From contig NZ_KE383922.1 of NCBI RefSeq assembly GCF_000422805.1, forward strand, positions 285,984 through 349,983: a stretch of DNA of 64,000 bases. Reading direction: 5' to 3'. The notes beneath the pieces were generated by a model that worked only from the letters and a program-made list of their open reading frames with translations, had not been told where the DNA came from and did not search any database. The position numbers were made by a program, and so were the translations under genes. Source of the DNA: Nocardioides halotolerans DSM 19273. Its GTDB lineage: Bacteria > Actinomycetota > Actinomycetes > Propionibacteriales > Nocardioidaceae. Positions 18,228-27,702 of the stretch are shown piece after piece; position 1 is the first letter of the stretch; each line of letters starts with the position of its first letter.

Positions 18228-20947
18228 TGGAACCGTCGATGAGCACGGCCGAGATCAGGCGCAACTTCGTCGCGCACTTCGAGAACGACACGCGCTGGGG
18301 TGGCCACACGGCCGTGCCGTCCGCCTCGCTCCTGCTCGACGACCCCACGCTGCTCTTCGTGAACGCCGGCATGGTGCCGTTCAAGCCGTACTTCCTCGGT
18401 CAGGAGGCCACGCCGTACCCCCGCGCCGTGAGCGTGCAGAAGTGCGTGCGCACCCCCGACATCGAGGACGTCGGCAAGACCACCCGGCACGGCACGTTCT
18501 TCGAGATGTGCGGCAACTTCTCCTTCGGCGACTACTTCAAGCAGGGCGCGATCGAGCTGGCCTGGGACCTGGTCACCAAGCCGCGCAGCGAGGGCGGCTG
18601 GGGGCTCGAGGAGAGCAAGCTCTACCCGTCGGTCTACGTCGACGACCCGGAGGCGCTCGCGATCTGGCAGCAGGTCACCGGCTTCCCGGCGTCGCGGATC
18701 CTCAAGCTGGGCAAGAAGGAGAACTACTGGTCGATGGGCGTGCCCGGCCCCGGCGGACCGTGCTCGGAGATCCTCTACGACCGCGGCGGCAGCCACGGGC
18801 CCGACTTCACGCCCGAGGAGCTCGGTCCCGACATGCCGTTCAAGCTCGAGGACCGCCTCCTCGAGATCTGGAACCTCGTCTTCATGCAGGAGGAGCTCAG
18901 CGCGGTCCGGTCGAAGGAGGACTTCGACATCGTCGGGCCGCTGCCGAAGCAGAACATCGACACCGGCATGGGCCTGGAGCGGGTGGCGTTCCTGCTGCAG
19001 GGCGTCGACAACATGTACGAGATCGACGTGATGTTCCCGGTCATCGAGCGCGCCCAGGAGATCACCGGCCACACCTACGGCGCCGACCACGAGGACGACG
19101 TCCGCTTCCGGGTCGTGGCCGACCACGTGCGCAGCTCGCTGATGCTCATCGGCGACGGCGTCACCCCGGGCAACGAGGGCCGCGGCTACGTCCTGCGCCG
19201 GCTGATGCGCCGCGCGATCCGCTCGATGCGGCTGCTCGGCTGCGAGGACCCGGTGCTCCCCGAGCTGCTGCCGGTCAGCCGCGACAAGATGGGCGAGACC
19301 TACGACGGGCTGCACCGCGACTGGGAGCGCATCGCGAAGGTCGCCTTCGCCGAGGAGGAAGCCTTCCGGCAGACGCTCCGCGCGGGCACCACGATATTCG
19401 ACACCGCGGCGAGCGAGGTGAAGCAGGCGGGCGGCACCGAGCTGTCCGGGGACCGCGCGTTCGCGCTGCACGACACCTACGGCTTCCCGATCGACCTGAC
19501 CCTCGAGATGGCCGCCGAGCAGGGCCTCGCGGTCGACGAGGTGGGCTTCCGGCGCCTCATGCAGGAGCAGCGCGACCGCGCCAAGGCCGACGCCCGCGCC
19601 AAGAAGGGCGCGCACCGCGACGCCACGGCGTACCGCGCCGTCGCCGACGCGATGGGCGCGCCGGTCGACTTCACCGGCTACAGCGAGGTCGTCACCGACG
19701 GCACGGTGCGCGGCCTGGTCACCGCGGACGGCGTGGTCGACAGCGCCACCGAGGGCGACGAGGTGGAGATCGTCCTCGACCGGACGCCGTTCTACGCCGA
19801 GGGCGGCGGCCAGCTCGCCGACCACGGCATCATCGAGCTCTCCAACGGCGCCCGGCTGCGCGTCGACGACGTGCAGGCGCCGATCAACGGGCTGGTCGTG
19901 CACCAAGCGACGGTGCTCAACGGCGAGGTCACGCCCGGCCTCGAGTCGCACTCGGTCGTCGACCTTGAGCGACGGCTGTCGATCTCGCGCGCTCACACCG
20001 CGACCCACATGGTGCACAAGGCCTTCCGCGAGGCGCTGGGGGAGACCGCGACCCAGGCGGGCTCAGAGAACGCGCCGGGCCGGTTCCGGTTCGACTTCTC
20101 CGCGGCGGGCGCAGTGCCGGCGTCGGTGATGACCGACGTCGAGGCGCGGGTCAACGACGTGATCCTCGACGACCTGGCGGTGCACGCCGAGATCATGAGC
20201 CAGGCCGAGGCGGTCAAGTCCGGCGCGATGGCGCTGTTCGGCGAGAAGTACGGCGACCGGGTCCGCGTGGTCTCGGTCGGTGAGTGGGCCCGCGAGCTCT
20301 GCGGCGGCACCCACGCCGGGAGCTCCGGCAAGCTCGGCGTGATCAAGCTGCTCGGCGAGTCCAGCATCGGCTCCGGGGTACGCCGCGTCGAGGCGCTGGT
20401 CGGTGCCGACGCCTACCGCTTCCTGGCGCGCGAGCACGTGCTGGTCGCGCAGCTCTCCGAGGCGCTCAAGGCGCGGCCGGAGGACCTCCCCGAGCGGGTC
20501 AACGACATCGTCGAGCGCCTGCGCGTCGCCGAGAAGGAGCTCGAGAAGGTCAGGGTGGGGCAGCTGCTCGCCCGGGCCGGCGAGCTCGCGTCGGCGGCCG
20601 AGCAGGTCGGCGGGATCGCTCTCGTGGCGACCGCTGCGCCGGGCGCGGCCGGCGGTGACGCGCGGACGCTCGCGCTCGACGTGCGCGGCCGGCTCCCCGC
20701 GGGCCAGCCGGGCGTCGTGGTGATCATCGGCGAGGCCGACGGCAAGGTGGCGGTCGTCGCAGCGGTCAACGACGAGGCGCGGGCCCGCGGCGTGAGCGCC
20801 AACGAGCTCGTCCGCGCCGTCGGCCCGCTGGTCGGCGGCAAGGGCGGCGGCAAGGACGACGTGGCGCAGGGCGGCGGCACCGACGCCTCCCGGATCGACG
20901 AGGCCCTCGCCCTGGTCCGCTCCGAGGTCGCGAAGGCAGCCTCCTGA
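18227..20947 (+). CDS. alaS: Alanyl-tRNA synthetase
   Basis: Cytoplasmic class II synthetase with editing domain, 906 residues. The catalytic domain has [24 protein letters not shown] and the motif 3 region [15 protein letters not shown]. The editing domain has metal ligands HTATH near residue 590 and CGGTH near 692. The C-terminal DHHA1/C-Ala domain ends with [15 protein letters not shown], the expected glycine-rich motif. AGGAG three bases and AGGAGG ten bases upstream support the first ATG; a second ATG four codons in is the alternative. No T-box leader is visible. A duplicated hairpin follows the gene. Confidence 0.98.
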   Translation: MEPSMSTAEIRRNFVAHFENDTRWGGHTAVPSASLLLDDPTLLFVNAGMVPFKPYFLGQEATPYPRAVSVQKCVRTPDIEDVGKTTRHGTFFEMCGNFSFGDYFKQGAIELAWDLVTKPRSEGGWGLEESKLYPSVYVDDPEALAIWQQVTGFPASRILKLGKKENYWSMGVPGPGGPCSEILYDRGGSHGPDFTPEELGPDMPFKLEDRLLEIWNLVFMQEELSAVRSKEDFDIVGPLPKQNIDTGMGLERVAFLLQGVDNMYEIDVMFPVIERAQEITGHTYGADHEDDVRFRVVADHVRSSLMLIGDGVTPGNEGRGYVLRRLMRRAIRSMRLLGCEDPVLPELLPVSRDKMGETYDGLHRDWERIAKVAFAEEEAFRQTLRAGTTIFDTAASEVKQAGGTELSGDRAFALHDTYGFPIDLTLEMAAEQGLAVDEVGFRRLMQEQRDRAKADARAKKGAHRDATAYRAVADAMGAPVDFTGYSEVVTDGTVRGLVTADGVVDSATEGDEVEIVLDRTPFYAEGGGQLADHGIIELSNGARLRVDDVQAPINGLVVHQATVLNGEVTPGLESHSVVDLERRLSISRAHTATHMVHKAFREALGETATQAGSENAPGRFRFDFSAAGAVPASVMTDVEARVNDVILDDLAVHAEIMSQAEAVKSGAMALFGEKYGDRVRVVSVGEWARELCGGTHAGSSGKLGVIKLLGESSIGSGVRRVEALVGADAYRFLAREHVLVAQLSEALKARPEDLPERVNDIVERLRVAEKELEKVRVGQLLARAGELASAAEQVGGIALVATAAPGAAGGDARTLALDVRGRLPAGQPGVVVIIGEADGKVAVVAAVNDEARARGVSANELVRAVGPLVGGKGGGKDDVAQGGGTDASRIDEALALVRSEVAKAAS

Positions 20948-20970
20948 CCGCACCCGCCCGCCCCACGACG

Positions 20971-21067
20971 CCGAGTCGGCGTTACTGCTCATCGGTAACG
21001 ACGACTCGCCGGGCTGGGTCGTTGCCGAGTCGGCGTTACTGCTCATCAGTAACGACGACTCGGCGGG
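20971..21067 (+). repeat. Tandem duplicate of a 43-base hairpin unit between alaS and ruvX
   Basis: Two copies (20971-21013 and 21025-21067, period 54) differ at two bases. Each folds into a 14-bp stem with one mismatch (CGAGTCGGCGTTAC / GTAACGACGACTCG) around a nine-base loop containing GCTCATC. There is no T-tract. It probably terminates alaS transcription, with the second copy only ten bases before ruvX. Confidence 0.75.
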
Positions 21068-21077
21068 GTGGGGCGGC

Positions 21078-21560
21078 GTGAGGCAGGGCGTGCGGCTCGG
21101 ACTGGATCCGGGGGACGCGCGGATCGGCGTGGCGCAGAGCGACCCGTCGGGCCTGCTGGCCACGCCCGTCGAGACCGTCCGGCGCGGGCGCGGCGACCTC
21201 GCACGGATCCGCGAGCTGCTCGCCGAGGCGCAGGACGGCGACCCCGAGCGGGTGCTCGAGATCGTCGTGGGGCTGCCGCGCTCGCTGTCGGGCACCGAGG
21301 GGCCGGCCGCCGTGAAGGTCCGCGACTGGGCGCGGCGGCTGGCGCGCGCGGTCGCACCGGTGCCGGTGCGGCTGGCCGACGAGCGGCTCACCACCGTGAG
21401 CGCGGAGGCTATGCTGCGCGACCGTGGGCGGTCGGGGGCCAAGCGCCGTGCTGTGGTCGACCAGGCCGCCGCGGTGGTGATCCTGCAGCACGTGCTGGAC
21501 ACCGAACGAGCCAGCGGCCTCGCGCCGGGAGAGATCATCGAGGAGACAGACGAACCATGA
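21078..21560 (+). CDS. ruvX: RuvX/YqgF-family RNase H-fold protein
   Basis: Pre-16S rRNA processing nuclease / Holliday-junction resolvase-like protein, 160 residues. It has the RNase H-fold signatures LGLDPGDARIGVAQSD (catalytic Asp), VVGLPRSLSG, DERLTTVSAE and the terminal Asp in VVDQAAAVVILQ. The GTG start lies in GGGGCGGCGTG, with a poor ribosome site. Because two hairpin units end ten bases before it, expression may depend on readthrough or on an internal promoter not visible here. The end overlaps mltG (ATGA), the standard ruvX-mltG-aroE order. Confidence 0.94.
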   Translation: MRQGVRLGLDPGDARIGVAQSDPSGLLATPVETVRRGRGDLARIRELLAEAQDGDPERVLEIVVGLPRSLSGTEGPAAVKVRDWARRLARAVAPVPVRLADERLTTVSAEAMLRDRGRSGAKRRAVVDQAAAVVILQHVLDTERASGLAPGEIIEETDEP

Positions 21561-22711
21561 CCGACATGGAGAGCCTCCTCGGTGACGAGACGCCGACAGG
21601 CGGGAGCCGTCGTGCCGAGCGGCCCCGCCGACGCGGCCCGGGCTGCCTGATCGCGCTGGTGATCCTCGCGGTGCTCGCGGGTGTCGCCTACTGGGGCGTC
21701 AGCACCGGCATCGAGAAGATCCAGGACCAGTTCAGCTCGGCCGACGACTACTCCGGCACCGGCAACGGCGAGGCGGTCAGCTTCGAGGTCAAGCAGGGCG
21801 ACAGCATCGCCGACATGGGCCGCGGCCTGAAGGCTGCCGGCGTCGTCGCCTCGGTCGAGGCGTTCATCGACGCCGCGGGCGCGAACCCGAAGGCCAACAG
21901 GATCCAGGCCGGCTTCTACGCGCTGGAGAAGGAGATGAAGGCCTCCGCCGTGGTCGACGTCCTCATCGACCCCGCCAACATCGACACCACCACGGTGGCG
22001 ATCCCGGAGGGCTTCACGGTCAAGCAGATCGTCGCGCGGCTGGCGAAGCAGACCAGCTTCAAGAAGGCCGAGTTCGAGGCCGCGCTGAAGGACCCCAAGG
22101 CGCTGGGCCTGCCCGCCGCCGCCGAGGGCAACGCCGAGGGCTACCTGTTCCCGGCGACGTACTCCTTCGGCCCGAACAAGAAGCCGGCCGACATGCTCCA
22201 CGACATGGTGGCGCGTTGGCAGCAGTCGGCGAACGACGACGGCCTCGACGCCGCGGCCGAGGCGCTCGGCTACAGCACCCACGACATCATGACGATCGCG
22301 AGCCTGATCGAGGCCGAGGGCCGCGGGGAGTACCGCACCAAGATCGCCCGCGTCATCTACAACCGCCTCGAGAACCCCGACAACGGGCTGACCAACGGCC
22401 TGCTCGAGATCGACGCGACCGTCAACTACGCGCTCGGCCGCGACGACATCGGCCTCGGCCTCACCTCCGAGGACCTCGAGGTCGACTCGCCGTACAACAC
22501 CCGGAAGTACCCCGGCCTCCCGCCCGGGCCGATCGACTCGCCTGGTGACGACGCCATCCAGGCCGCGCTGCACCCGGCCGACGGCCCGTGGCTGTGGTAC
22601 GTCACGGTGAACCTCAAGACCGGCGAGACCAAGTTCACCGACGACTACGACACCTTCCAGGAGTACAAGCAGGAGTACCTCCAGTACTGCGAGACCTCCG
22701 AGGCCTGCTGA
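21557..22711 (+). CDS. mltG: Endolytic murein transglycosylase
   Basis: Membrane-anchored enzyme that cleaves nascent peptidoglycan strands, 384 residues. A basic cytoplasmic N-terminus (RRAERPRRRG) precedes one membrane helix at about residues 30-50. Next is a LysM-like segment (VSFEVKQGDSIADMGRGLKAAGVV). The YceG domain contains catalytic Glu in ASLIEAEG, then IYNRLENPDNGL and YNTRKYPGLPPGPI. The sequence matches the family from start to end. ATG overlaps the ruvX stop. Confidence 0.96.
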   Translation: MTDMESLLGDETPTGGSRRAERPRRRGPGCLIALVILAVLAGVAYWGVSTGIEKIQDQFSSADDYSGTGNGEAVSFEVKQGDSIADMGRGLKAAGVVASVEAFIDAAGANPKANRIQAGFYALEKEMKASAVVDVLIDPANIDTTTVAIPEGFTVKQIVARLAKQTSFKKAEFEAALKDPKALGLPAAAEGNAEGYLFPATYSFGPNKKPADMLHDMVARWQQSANDDGLDAAAEALGYSTHDIMTIASLIEAEGRGEYRTKIARVIYNRLENPDNGLTNGLLEIDATVNYALGRDDIGLGLTSEDLEVDSPYNTRKYPGLPPGPIDSPGDDAIQAALHPADGPWLWYVTVNLKTGETKFTDDYDTFQEYKQEYLQYCETSEAC

Positions 22712-22740
22712 CCTCGGCTCTCGGCGAGGCCGCCGGCTTG

Positions 22741-22746
22741 TAGGTT
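22741..22746 (+). promoter_or_regulatory. -10 box TAGGTT for a leaderless aroE transcript
   Basis: TAGGTT is followed by seven bases and the GTG proposed for aroE. No Shine-Dalgarno is present and no good -35 is visible. Confidence 0.5.
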
Positions 22747-22753
22747 GCGGGCT

Positions 22754-23581
22754 GTGCGCTGCGCCGTCCTGGGTGACCCGATCGACCACTCGCTGTCGCC
22801 GGTGATCCACCGGGCCGCCTACGCCGCCCTCGGCCTCGACGACTGGCGGTACGACGCGGTGCCGGTGCCCGCCGGCGGCCTCGCGGGGTTCCTCGACGGC
22901 CTCGACCCCGCCGAGTGGCGCGGCCTCTCGCTCACGATGCCGCTCAAGCGCGAAGCGCTGCCGCTCCTCGGCTCCCACGACGACTGGGTCCGCGACACCG
23001 GCGCCTGCAACACGGTGCTGCTCGAGCCCGACGGGAGCCGGCACGGGCTCAACACCGACGTCACCGGCGCGCTGATGGTGCTCGGCGAGCACGACGTGCC
23101 GGTCACGCGGGCCGTGGTGCTCGGCGGCGGTGCCACCGCGACCTCGATGCTCCTCGCGCTGGCCGAGCGCGGGATGGCGCACGCCACCCTCCTCGTCCGC
23201 GACCCCGACCGCGCGGCCGACACGGTCGGCGCGGTCGCCGCCCACCGCTCGGCGCCGACGGTGGACGTGGCCGCGCTCGACGAGGTCGAGGAGCTCGAGG
23301 CGGACGTGCTGGTCTCCACGGTGCCGGCGTCGGCCCAGGTGCCCGGGCTCGTCGCGGCGACGGCGAGGGTGCCGCTCGTCTTCGATGTCGTCTACGACCC
23401 GTGGCCCACGCCCCTGGCCGTGGCGGCGCAGAGGTCCGGCAGGACCGTGCTCAGCGGCCTGGACCTGCTGGTGGCGCAGGCGGTCAACCAGGTGGTCGCC
23501 ATGACCGGCCGCTTCGACGTGCCCGTCGGCGCGATGCGCCGGGCGGCCGAGGAGGCCATGGCCGCGAGGTCGGGCGGATGA
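22754..23581 (+). CDS. aroE: Shikimate dehydrogenase
   Basis: Reduces 3-dehydroshikimate to shikimate with NADPH, 275 residues. Substrate-binding SLSPVIHRAAY is at about residues 13-23, the catalytic lysine in TMPLKRE, GACNT and LNTDVTG follow, and the dinucleotide-binding GGGATATS lies in the second domain. The GTG reading VRCAVLGDP sits at leaderless spacing from TAGGTT; a TTG three codons upstream would place the start inside the promoter. The C-terminus QAVNQVVAMTG matches the family. The stop overlaps the following ATG. Confidence 0.94.
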   Translation: MRCAVLGDPIDHSLSPVIHRAAYAALGLDDWRYDAVPVPAGGLAGFLDGLDPAEWRGLSLTMPLKREALPLLGSHDDWVRDTGACNTVLLEPDGSRHGLNTDVTGALMVLGEHDVPVTRAVVLGGGATATSMLLALAERGMAHATLLVRDPDRAADTVGAVAAHRSAPTVDVAALDEVEELEADVLVSTVPASAQVPGLVAATARVPLVFDVVYDPWPTPLAVAAQRSGRTVLSGLDLLVAQAVNQVVAMTGRFDVPVGAMRRAAEEAMAARSGG

Positions 23582-24393
23582 GCGCGGTGGTCGCCGCGGC
23601 GTGCGCCGCGGGTGCCGCTCTCGGCGGTGCGGCGGTCCCGTGGGTGATCGGGCACCTGCCGGAGCCGTCGGCTCCGGAGCCGACCGAGGAGCCGGCCGCG
23701 GAGGGCACCGATCCCGGCCGAGACGTCGAGCCGGCCGGCCGCCGGCCGCGGCGGCCGGTGCCCGACTTCTCCCTCTGGGGCATGCACGCCGTCGAGCGCG
23801 ACAAGGAGCCCTACCGCGAGATGGCGCGGGTCCGCGGGCTGCTCGTGGGGTGCGTGCTGGCCTGCGCGGTGGTCGGGGGGCTGCTCGGCTGGTGGATCGG
23901 CGCCGATCCTGCACTGGCGGTCGTCGCACCCGTGGTCCCGGTCGGGGTCGCGATCGCGGTGGTCGACTGGCGCGCCCGGCTGGTCCCCAACCGGCTCGTG
24001 CTCCCCGCGACGGCGTACGTCGTCGCCGCCGGCCTGGCCGTCTGGGCGGTCACGGGAGACCACGACGACCTGCTGCGGGCGGCGGTCTCGCTGGCCGTGG
24101 TGCGCTCGTTCTTCTGGGTGATGTGGTTCATCCGGGCCGCCGGGATGGGGTTCGGCGACGTCCGGCTCTCCGCGCTGATCGGGTTCGTGCTGGGCTGGCT
24201 CGGACCCGCCGAGGTGTTCTTCGGGGTCTGGATCGGGTTCCTCGTCTTCGGCCTCCCCGGGGTGCTGGTCTCGCTCGCCAAGCGGGACTACCGCCTGATG
24301 CGGGTGCCGTTCCCCTTCGGTCCGTTCATGCTCGTCGGGGCGCTGCTCGGCGTCTTCCTCGGACAGCCGGTCATCGACGCCCTCTACGGCTGA
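23578..24393 (+). CDS. A24-family prepilin peptidase-like membrane protease
   Basis: 271-residue polytopic membrane protein. The two aspartates of the A24 aspartyl protease family are visible: VVDWRARLVPNRLVLP and MGFGDVRLSALIG. The N-terminal 90 residues hold one hydrophobic segment and a Pro/Glu/Arg-rich linker instead of the methyltransferase domain with paired cysteines found in full PilD-type enzymes. It therefore probably only cleaves. Substrates would be type IV or Flp/Tad pilins; none is encoded here. A gene of this family next to aroE is a known actinobacterial arrangement. ATG overlaps the aroE stop. Confidence 0.9.
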   Translation: MSAVVAAACAAGAALGGAAVPWVIGHLPEPSAPEPTEEPAAEGTDPGRDVEPAGRRPRRPVPDFSLWGMHAVERDKEPYREMARVRGLLVGCVLACAVVGGLLGWWIGADPALAVVAPVVPVGVAIAVVDWRARLVPNRLVLPATAYVVAAGLAVWAVTGDHDDLLRAAVSLAVVRSFFWVMWFIRAAGMGFGDVRLSALIGFVLGWLGPAEVFFGVWIGFLVFGLPGVLVSLAKRDYRLMRVPFPFGPFMLVGALLGVFLGQPVIDALYG

Positions 24394-24413
24394 GACACTT
24401 GTCCGCATGTCGT

Positions 24414-24453
24414 CCACCCCACGAAAGCGCGCGCCGGACGCGCTCCGCGCGGA
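24414..24453 (+). repeat. Dispersed 40-base repeat, copy in the aroC leader
   Basis: Second copy of the element inside the 3' end of the operon 1 dppD-type gene, with two compensating three-base indels. It ends about 30 bases before the aroC ATG, whose ribosome site is GGGAG in GGGAGCCCGGAAG. Confidence 0.8.
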
Positions 24454-24483
24454 TGAAGCACTCTTCGGCTGGGAGCCCGGAAG

Positions 24484-25665
24484 ATGACGTTGCGCTGGCT
24501 GACCGCGGGTGAGTCCCACGGCCCGTCCCTGGTGGCGATCCTCGAGGGCCTGCCCGCCCACGTCCGGGTGACCTCCGACGACGTCCGAGACGCCCTGGCG
24601 CGCCGCCGGCTCGGCTACGGCCGCGGCGCGCGGATGAAGTTCGAGCAGGACGAGGTCACCCTGGTCGGCGGCATCCGGCACGGCGAGAGCCAGGGCGGCC
24701 CGGTCGCGATCCAGATCGGCAACACCGAGTGGCCCAAGTGGGAGCAGGTGATGTCCGCCGACCCCGTCGACCCCGTCATCCTCGCGGGCTCGGCCCGCAA
24801 CGCCCCCCTGACCCGACCCCGCCCCGGGCACGCCGACCTGGCGGGGATGCAGAAGTACGCCTTCGACGAGGCCCGCCCGGTCCTGGAGCGGGCGTCGGCG
24901 CGCGAGACGGCGGCCCGCGTGGCCCTGGGACGGGTCGCCTCCAACTTCCTCGAGCAGTCGGTCGGCGCCCGCCTCGTCTCCCACGTGATCGAGCTCGGCG
25001 GCGTCCGCGCGCCCGACGGCCTGTGGCCCGAGCCGGACGACGTGGCGCGGCTCGACGACGACCCGGTCCGCTGCCTCGACCCCGACACCGCCACGCAGAT
25101 GGTGGCGCGGATCGACGAGGCCCACGAGCAGGGCGACACGCTCGGCGGTGTCGTCGAGGTGGTGGTGCACGGGCTGCCGCCGGGCCTCGGGTCGCACGTC
25201 CACTGGGACCGACGCCTCGACTCCCGCCTGGCCGGCGCGCTGATGGGCATCCAGGCCATCAAGGGCGTCGAGGTCGGCGACGGCTTCGCCCTGGCCGCGA
25301 CGCCGGGGTCGCAGGCGCACGACGAGATGGTGATGACCGACGGGGGCATCCACCGGCTCAGCGGCCGCTCGGGCGGCACCGAGGGCGGCATGACCACCGG
25401 TGAGGTGCTCCGCGTCCGCGCCGCGATGAAGCCGATCGCCACCGTCCCGCGTGCCCTGCGCACCGTCGACGTGGCCACCGGCGAGGAGACGCGGGCGCAC
25501 CACCAGCGCTCCGACGTCTGTGCGGTCCCTGCTGCGGGGATCGTCGCCGAGGCGATGGTCGCGCTGGTGCTGGCCGACGCGGTGCTCGAGAAGTTCGGCG
25601 GCGACTCGGTCCAGGAGACCCGGCGCAACGCCGAGTCCTACCTCGACACGCTGAGGTTCCGGTGA
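24484..25665 (+). CDS. aroC: Chorismate synthase
   Basis: Converts EPSP to chorismate using reduced FMN, 393 residues. Family signatures are [17 protein letters not shown] at the N-terminus, [36 protein letters not shown] and [14 protein letters not shown]. Length and ends fit the family. The ATG has GGGAG 12 bases upstream. The stop overlaps the aroK GTG. EPSP synthase (aroA) is not in the window and must be elsewhere. Confidence 0.97.
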   Translation: MTLRWLTAGESHGPSLVAILEGLPAHVRVTSDDVRDALARRRLGYGRGARMKFEQDEVTLVGGIRHGESQGGPVAIQIGNTEWPKWEQVMSADPVDPVILAGSARNAPLTRPRPGHADLAGMQKYAFDEARPVLERASARETAARVALGRVASNFLEQSVGARLVSHVIELGGVRAPDGLWPEPDDVARLDDDPVRCLDPDTATQMVARIDEAHEQGDTLGGVVEVVVHGLPPGLGSHVHWDRRLDSRLAGALMGIQAIKGVEVGDGFALAATPGSQAHDEMVMTDGGIHRLSGRSGGTEGGMTTGEVLRVRAAMKPIATVPRALRTVDVATGEETRAHHQRSDVCAVPAAGIVAEAMVALVLADAVLEKFGGDSVQETRRNAESYLDTLRFR

Positions 25666-26189
25666 GCGATCCGGTGAGCGGGCCGGTGAGCGGGCCGCGG
25701 GTGGTGCTCGTCGGCCCGATGGGCGCCGGCAAGTCGACGGTCGCCGCGCTCCTGGCCGATGCGTGGGCGGTCGCGGCGCGCGACACCGACGCGGACGTCG
25801 AGGCCCTCGAGGGGCGCAGCATCTCCGACATCTTCGTGGAGTCGGGCGAGGCGCACTTCCGTGACCTCGAGCGCAAGGCGGTCGCGGAGGCACTGGCGAC
25901 CCACGACGGCGTGCTGGCCCTGGGCGGGGGAGCGGTCCTCGACCCGAGCACCCGTGAGCTGCTGGCCGGGCACCGCGTCGTCTTCCTGAAGGTCGGCCTC
26001 TCGGAGGCGGTCAAGCGGGTCGGGCTCGGCTCGTCGCGCCCGCTGCTGCTGGGCAACGTGCGCGGCCGGATCAAGGCGCTGCTCGACGAGCGCACGCCGG
26101 TCTACGAGTCCGTGGCCACCCACGTGGTCGACACCGACGACCGCACGGCCGACGACGTCGCGGCGGAGATCGTGCGGGTGCTGGCGTGA
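25662..26189 (+). CDS. aroK: Shikimate kinase
   Basis: ATP-dependent phosphorylation of shikimate, 175 residues. P-loop GPMGAGKST, shikimate-binding [24 protein letters not shown] and the lid SRPLL are all present. The 5' end contains three tandem 12-base units, each beginning GTGAGC, giving three in-frame GTG codons at 25662, 25674 and 25686. The first overlaps the aroC stop as GTGA and is preferred. The repeat encodes a VSGP-rich N-terminus before the first beta strand, so any of the three could serve. Confidence 0.95.
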   Translation: MSDPVSGPVSGPRVVLVGPMGAGKSTVAALLADAWAVAARDTDADVEALEGRSISDIFVESGEAHFRDLERKAVAEALATHDGVLALGGGAVLDPSTRELLAGHRVVFLKVGLSEAVKRVGLGSSRPLLLGNVRGRIKALLDERTPVYESVATHVVDTDDRTADDVAAEIVRVLA

Positions 26190-27253
26190 GCGCCGCGACC
26201 ACGATCCGCGTCGCCGGCGCCGCGCCGTACGACGTCGAGGTCGGGCACGGCGTCCGCGACCGCCTGCCTGCCCTCCTGGGCGACGACGTGCGCCGGGTGG
26301 CGCTGCTGCACGCGCCGGGTCTCTCGGTGGACCTCTCCGGCTACGACGTGCTGGACGTCGAGCTCCCCGAGGGCGAGAGCGCGAAGAGCGCCGCCGTCGT
26401 GGCCGACCTCTGGGAGCGGCTCGGCGCGGCGGGCTTCACCCGCTCCGACGCCGTGGTGACCGTGGGCGGGGGAGCGACCACCGACGTCGGCGGCTTCGTG
26501 GCGGCGACCTGGCTGCGCGGCGTCCGCGTCGTCCACGTGCCGACCTCGCTGCTCGGCATGGTCGACGCGGCGGTCGGCGGCAAGACCGGCATCGACACCG
26601 GTGCGGGCAAGAACCTCGTCGGCTCGTTCCACGAGCCCGCCGGCGTGCTCTGCGACCTCGACCTCCTCGTGACGCTCCCGGAGGCCGAGCTCGTCAGTGG
26701 GCTCGGTGAGGTCGTGAAGTGCGGCTTCATCGCCGACCCCGAGATCCTGGCGCTGGTCGAGAAGGACGCCGTCGCCGTCCTCGACCCGGCGTCGGACGTG
26801 CTGGCCGAGCTGGTCGAGCGGTCGATTCGCGTCAAGGCCGACGTCGTCGCGAGCGACCTCCGCGAGACCGGGGGCGGCGACGGGCACCCCGGCCGCGAGG
26901 TGCTCAACTACGGCCACACGCTCGCGCACGCGGTCGAGAAGGTCACCGGCTACACCGTGCGGCACGGCGAGGCGGTCTCGCTCGGCATGGTCTACGTCGC
27001 CGAGCTCGCGCGGCTCGCCGGCCGGCTGGACGACGAGACCGCCGCGCGGCACGCGTCCGTGCTGGCCTCGGTCGGGCTGCCGACCCGGTGGCACCGGGCG
27101 CCGTTCGACGACCTGCTGGCCGTGATGCGGGTGGACAAGAAGGCCCGTGGCGCCACGCTGCGGTTCGTCGTGCTCGACGGCCTGGCCCGACCGGCCGTGC
27201 TGAGCGGCCCGTCCGAAGAGCTGCTGCGGTCCGCCTACGAGGCCCTGTCATGA
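26186..27253 (+). CDS. aroB: 3-dehydroquinate synthase
   Basis: Cyclises DAHP to 3-dehydroquinate with NAD and a divalent metal, 355 residues. GGGATTDVGGFVA near residue 94 binds NAD. PTSLLGMVDAAVGGKTGID and EVVKCGFI follow, and metal-binding residues are in NYGHTLAHAVE and RHGEAVSLGMVY. GTG overlaps the aroK stop, and the aroB stop overlaps aroQ, so aroC-K-B-Q form one translationally coupled unit. Confidence 0.97.
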   Translation: MSAATTIRVAGAAPYDVEVGHGVRDRLPALLGDDVRRVALLHAPGLSVDLSGYDVLDVELPEGESAKSAAVVADLWERLGAAGFTRSDAVVTVGGGATTDVGGFVAATWLRGVRVVHVPTSLLGMVDAAVGGKTGIDTGAGKNLVGSFHEPAGVLCDLDLLVTLPEAELVSGLGEVVKCGFIADPEILALVEKDAVAVLDPASDVLAELVERSIRVKADVVASDLRETGGGDGHPGREVLNYGHTLAHAVEKVTGYTVRHGEAVSLGMVYVAELARLAGRLDDETAARHASVLASVGLPTRWHRAPFDDLLAVMRVDKKARGATLRFVVLDGLARPAVLSGPSEELLRSAYEALS

Positions 27254-27690
27254 CCTCCGTCTGGGTGCTCAACGGCCCCAACCTGGGCCGGCTCGGCCGC
27301 CGCGAGCCGGAGATCTACGGCACCACCACGCATGTCGAGCTCGAGCAGAGGTGCGTCGAGTGGGGCCGCGAGCTCGGGCTCGACGTCCTCGTCCGGCAGA
27401 CGAACCACGAGGGCGAGCTGCTCGACTGGCTCAACCAGGCCGCCGACGACGGCCGGCCTGTCGTCCTCAACGCCGCCGCGTGGACCCACTACTCCTACGC
27501 GCTCTTCGACGCCTGCGCCCAGCTCACCGCGCCGCTCGTCGAGGTGCACATCTCCGACCCGTCACAGCGACCGGAGGAGTTCCGGCACACCTCCCTGGTG
27601 ACCCCGCACGCGCTGGCGGTGTACGCCGGCCACGGCGTCGACGGCTACCGGATGGCGCTCGAGCGGATCGCCGCCACCGAGCGGGACTAG
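27250..27690 (+). CDS. aroQ: 3-dehydroquinate dehydratase, type II
   Basis: Dehydrates 3-dehydroquinate to 3-dehydroshikimate, 146 residues, the usual size of the dodecameric type II enzyme. NGPNLGRLGRREPEIYG holds the catalytic Arg/Tyr loop. NAAAWTHYSYAL corresponds to the usual N-P-x-A-Y-T-H, with Trp for Tyr. EVHISD carries the catalytic His, and EEFRHTS closes the site. ATG overlaps the aroB stop. It is the last gene of the aro unit; its stop codon lies inside a palindrome shared with the convergent gene. Confidence 0.96.
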   Translation: MTSVWVLNGPNLGRLGRREPEIYGTTTHVELEQRCVEWGRELGLDVLVRQTNHEGELLDWLNQAADDGRPVVLNAAAWTHYSYALFDACAQLTAPLVEVHISDPSQRPEEFRHTSLVTPHALAVYAGHGVDGYRMALERIAATERD

Positions 27691-27702
27691 GCCACGGCCT
27701 AG
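27687..27702. other. Palindrome containing both stop codons of two convergent genes
   Basis: CTAGGCCACGGCCTAG: 7-base arms with a two-base centre. The plus-strand TAG ends aroQ, and the symmetric TAG on the minus strand ends the facing gene. Only eight bases separate the two coding regions. It is short for a terminator. Confidence 0.6.
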
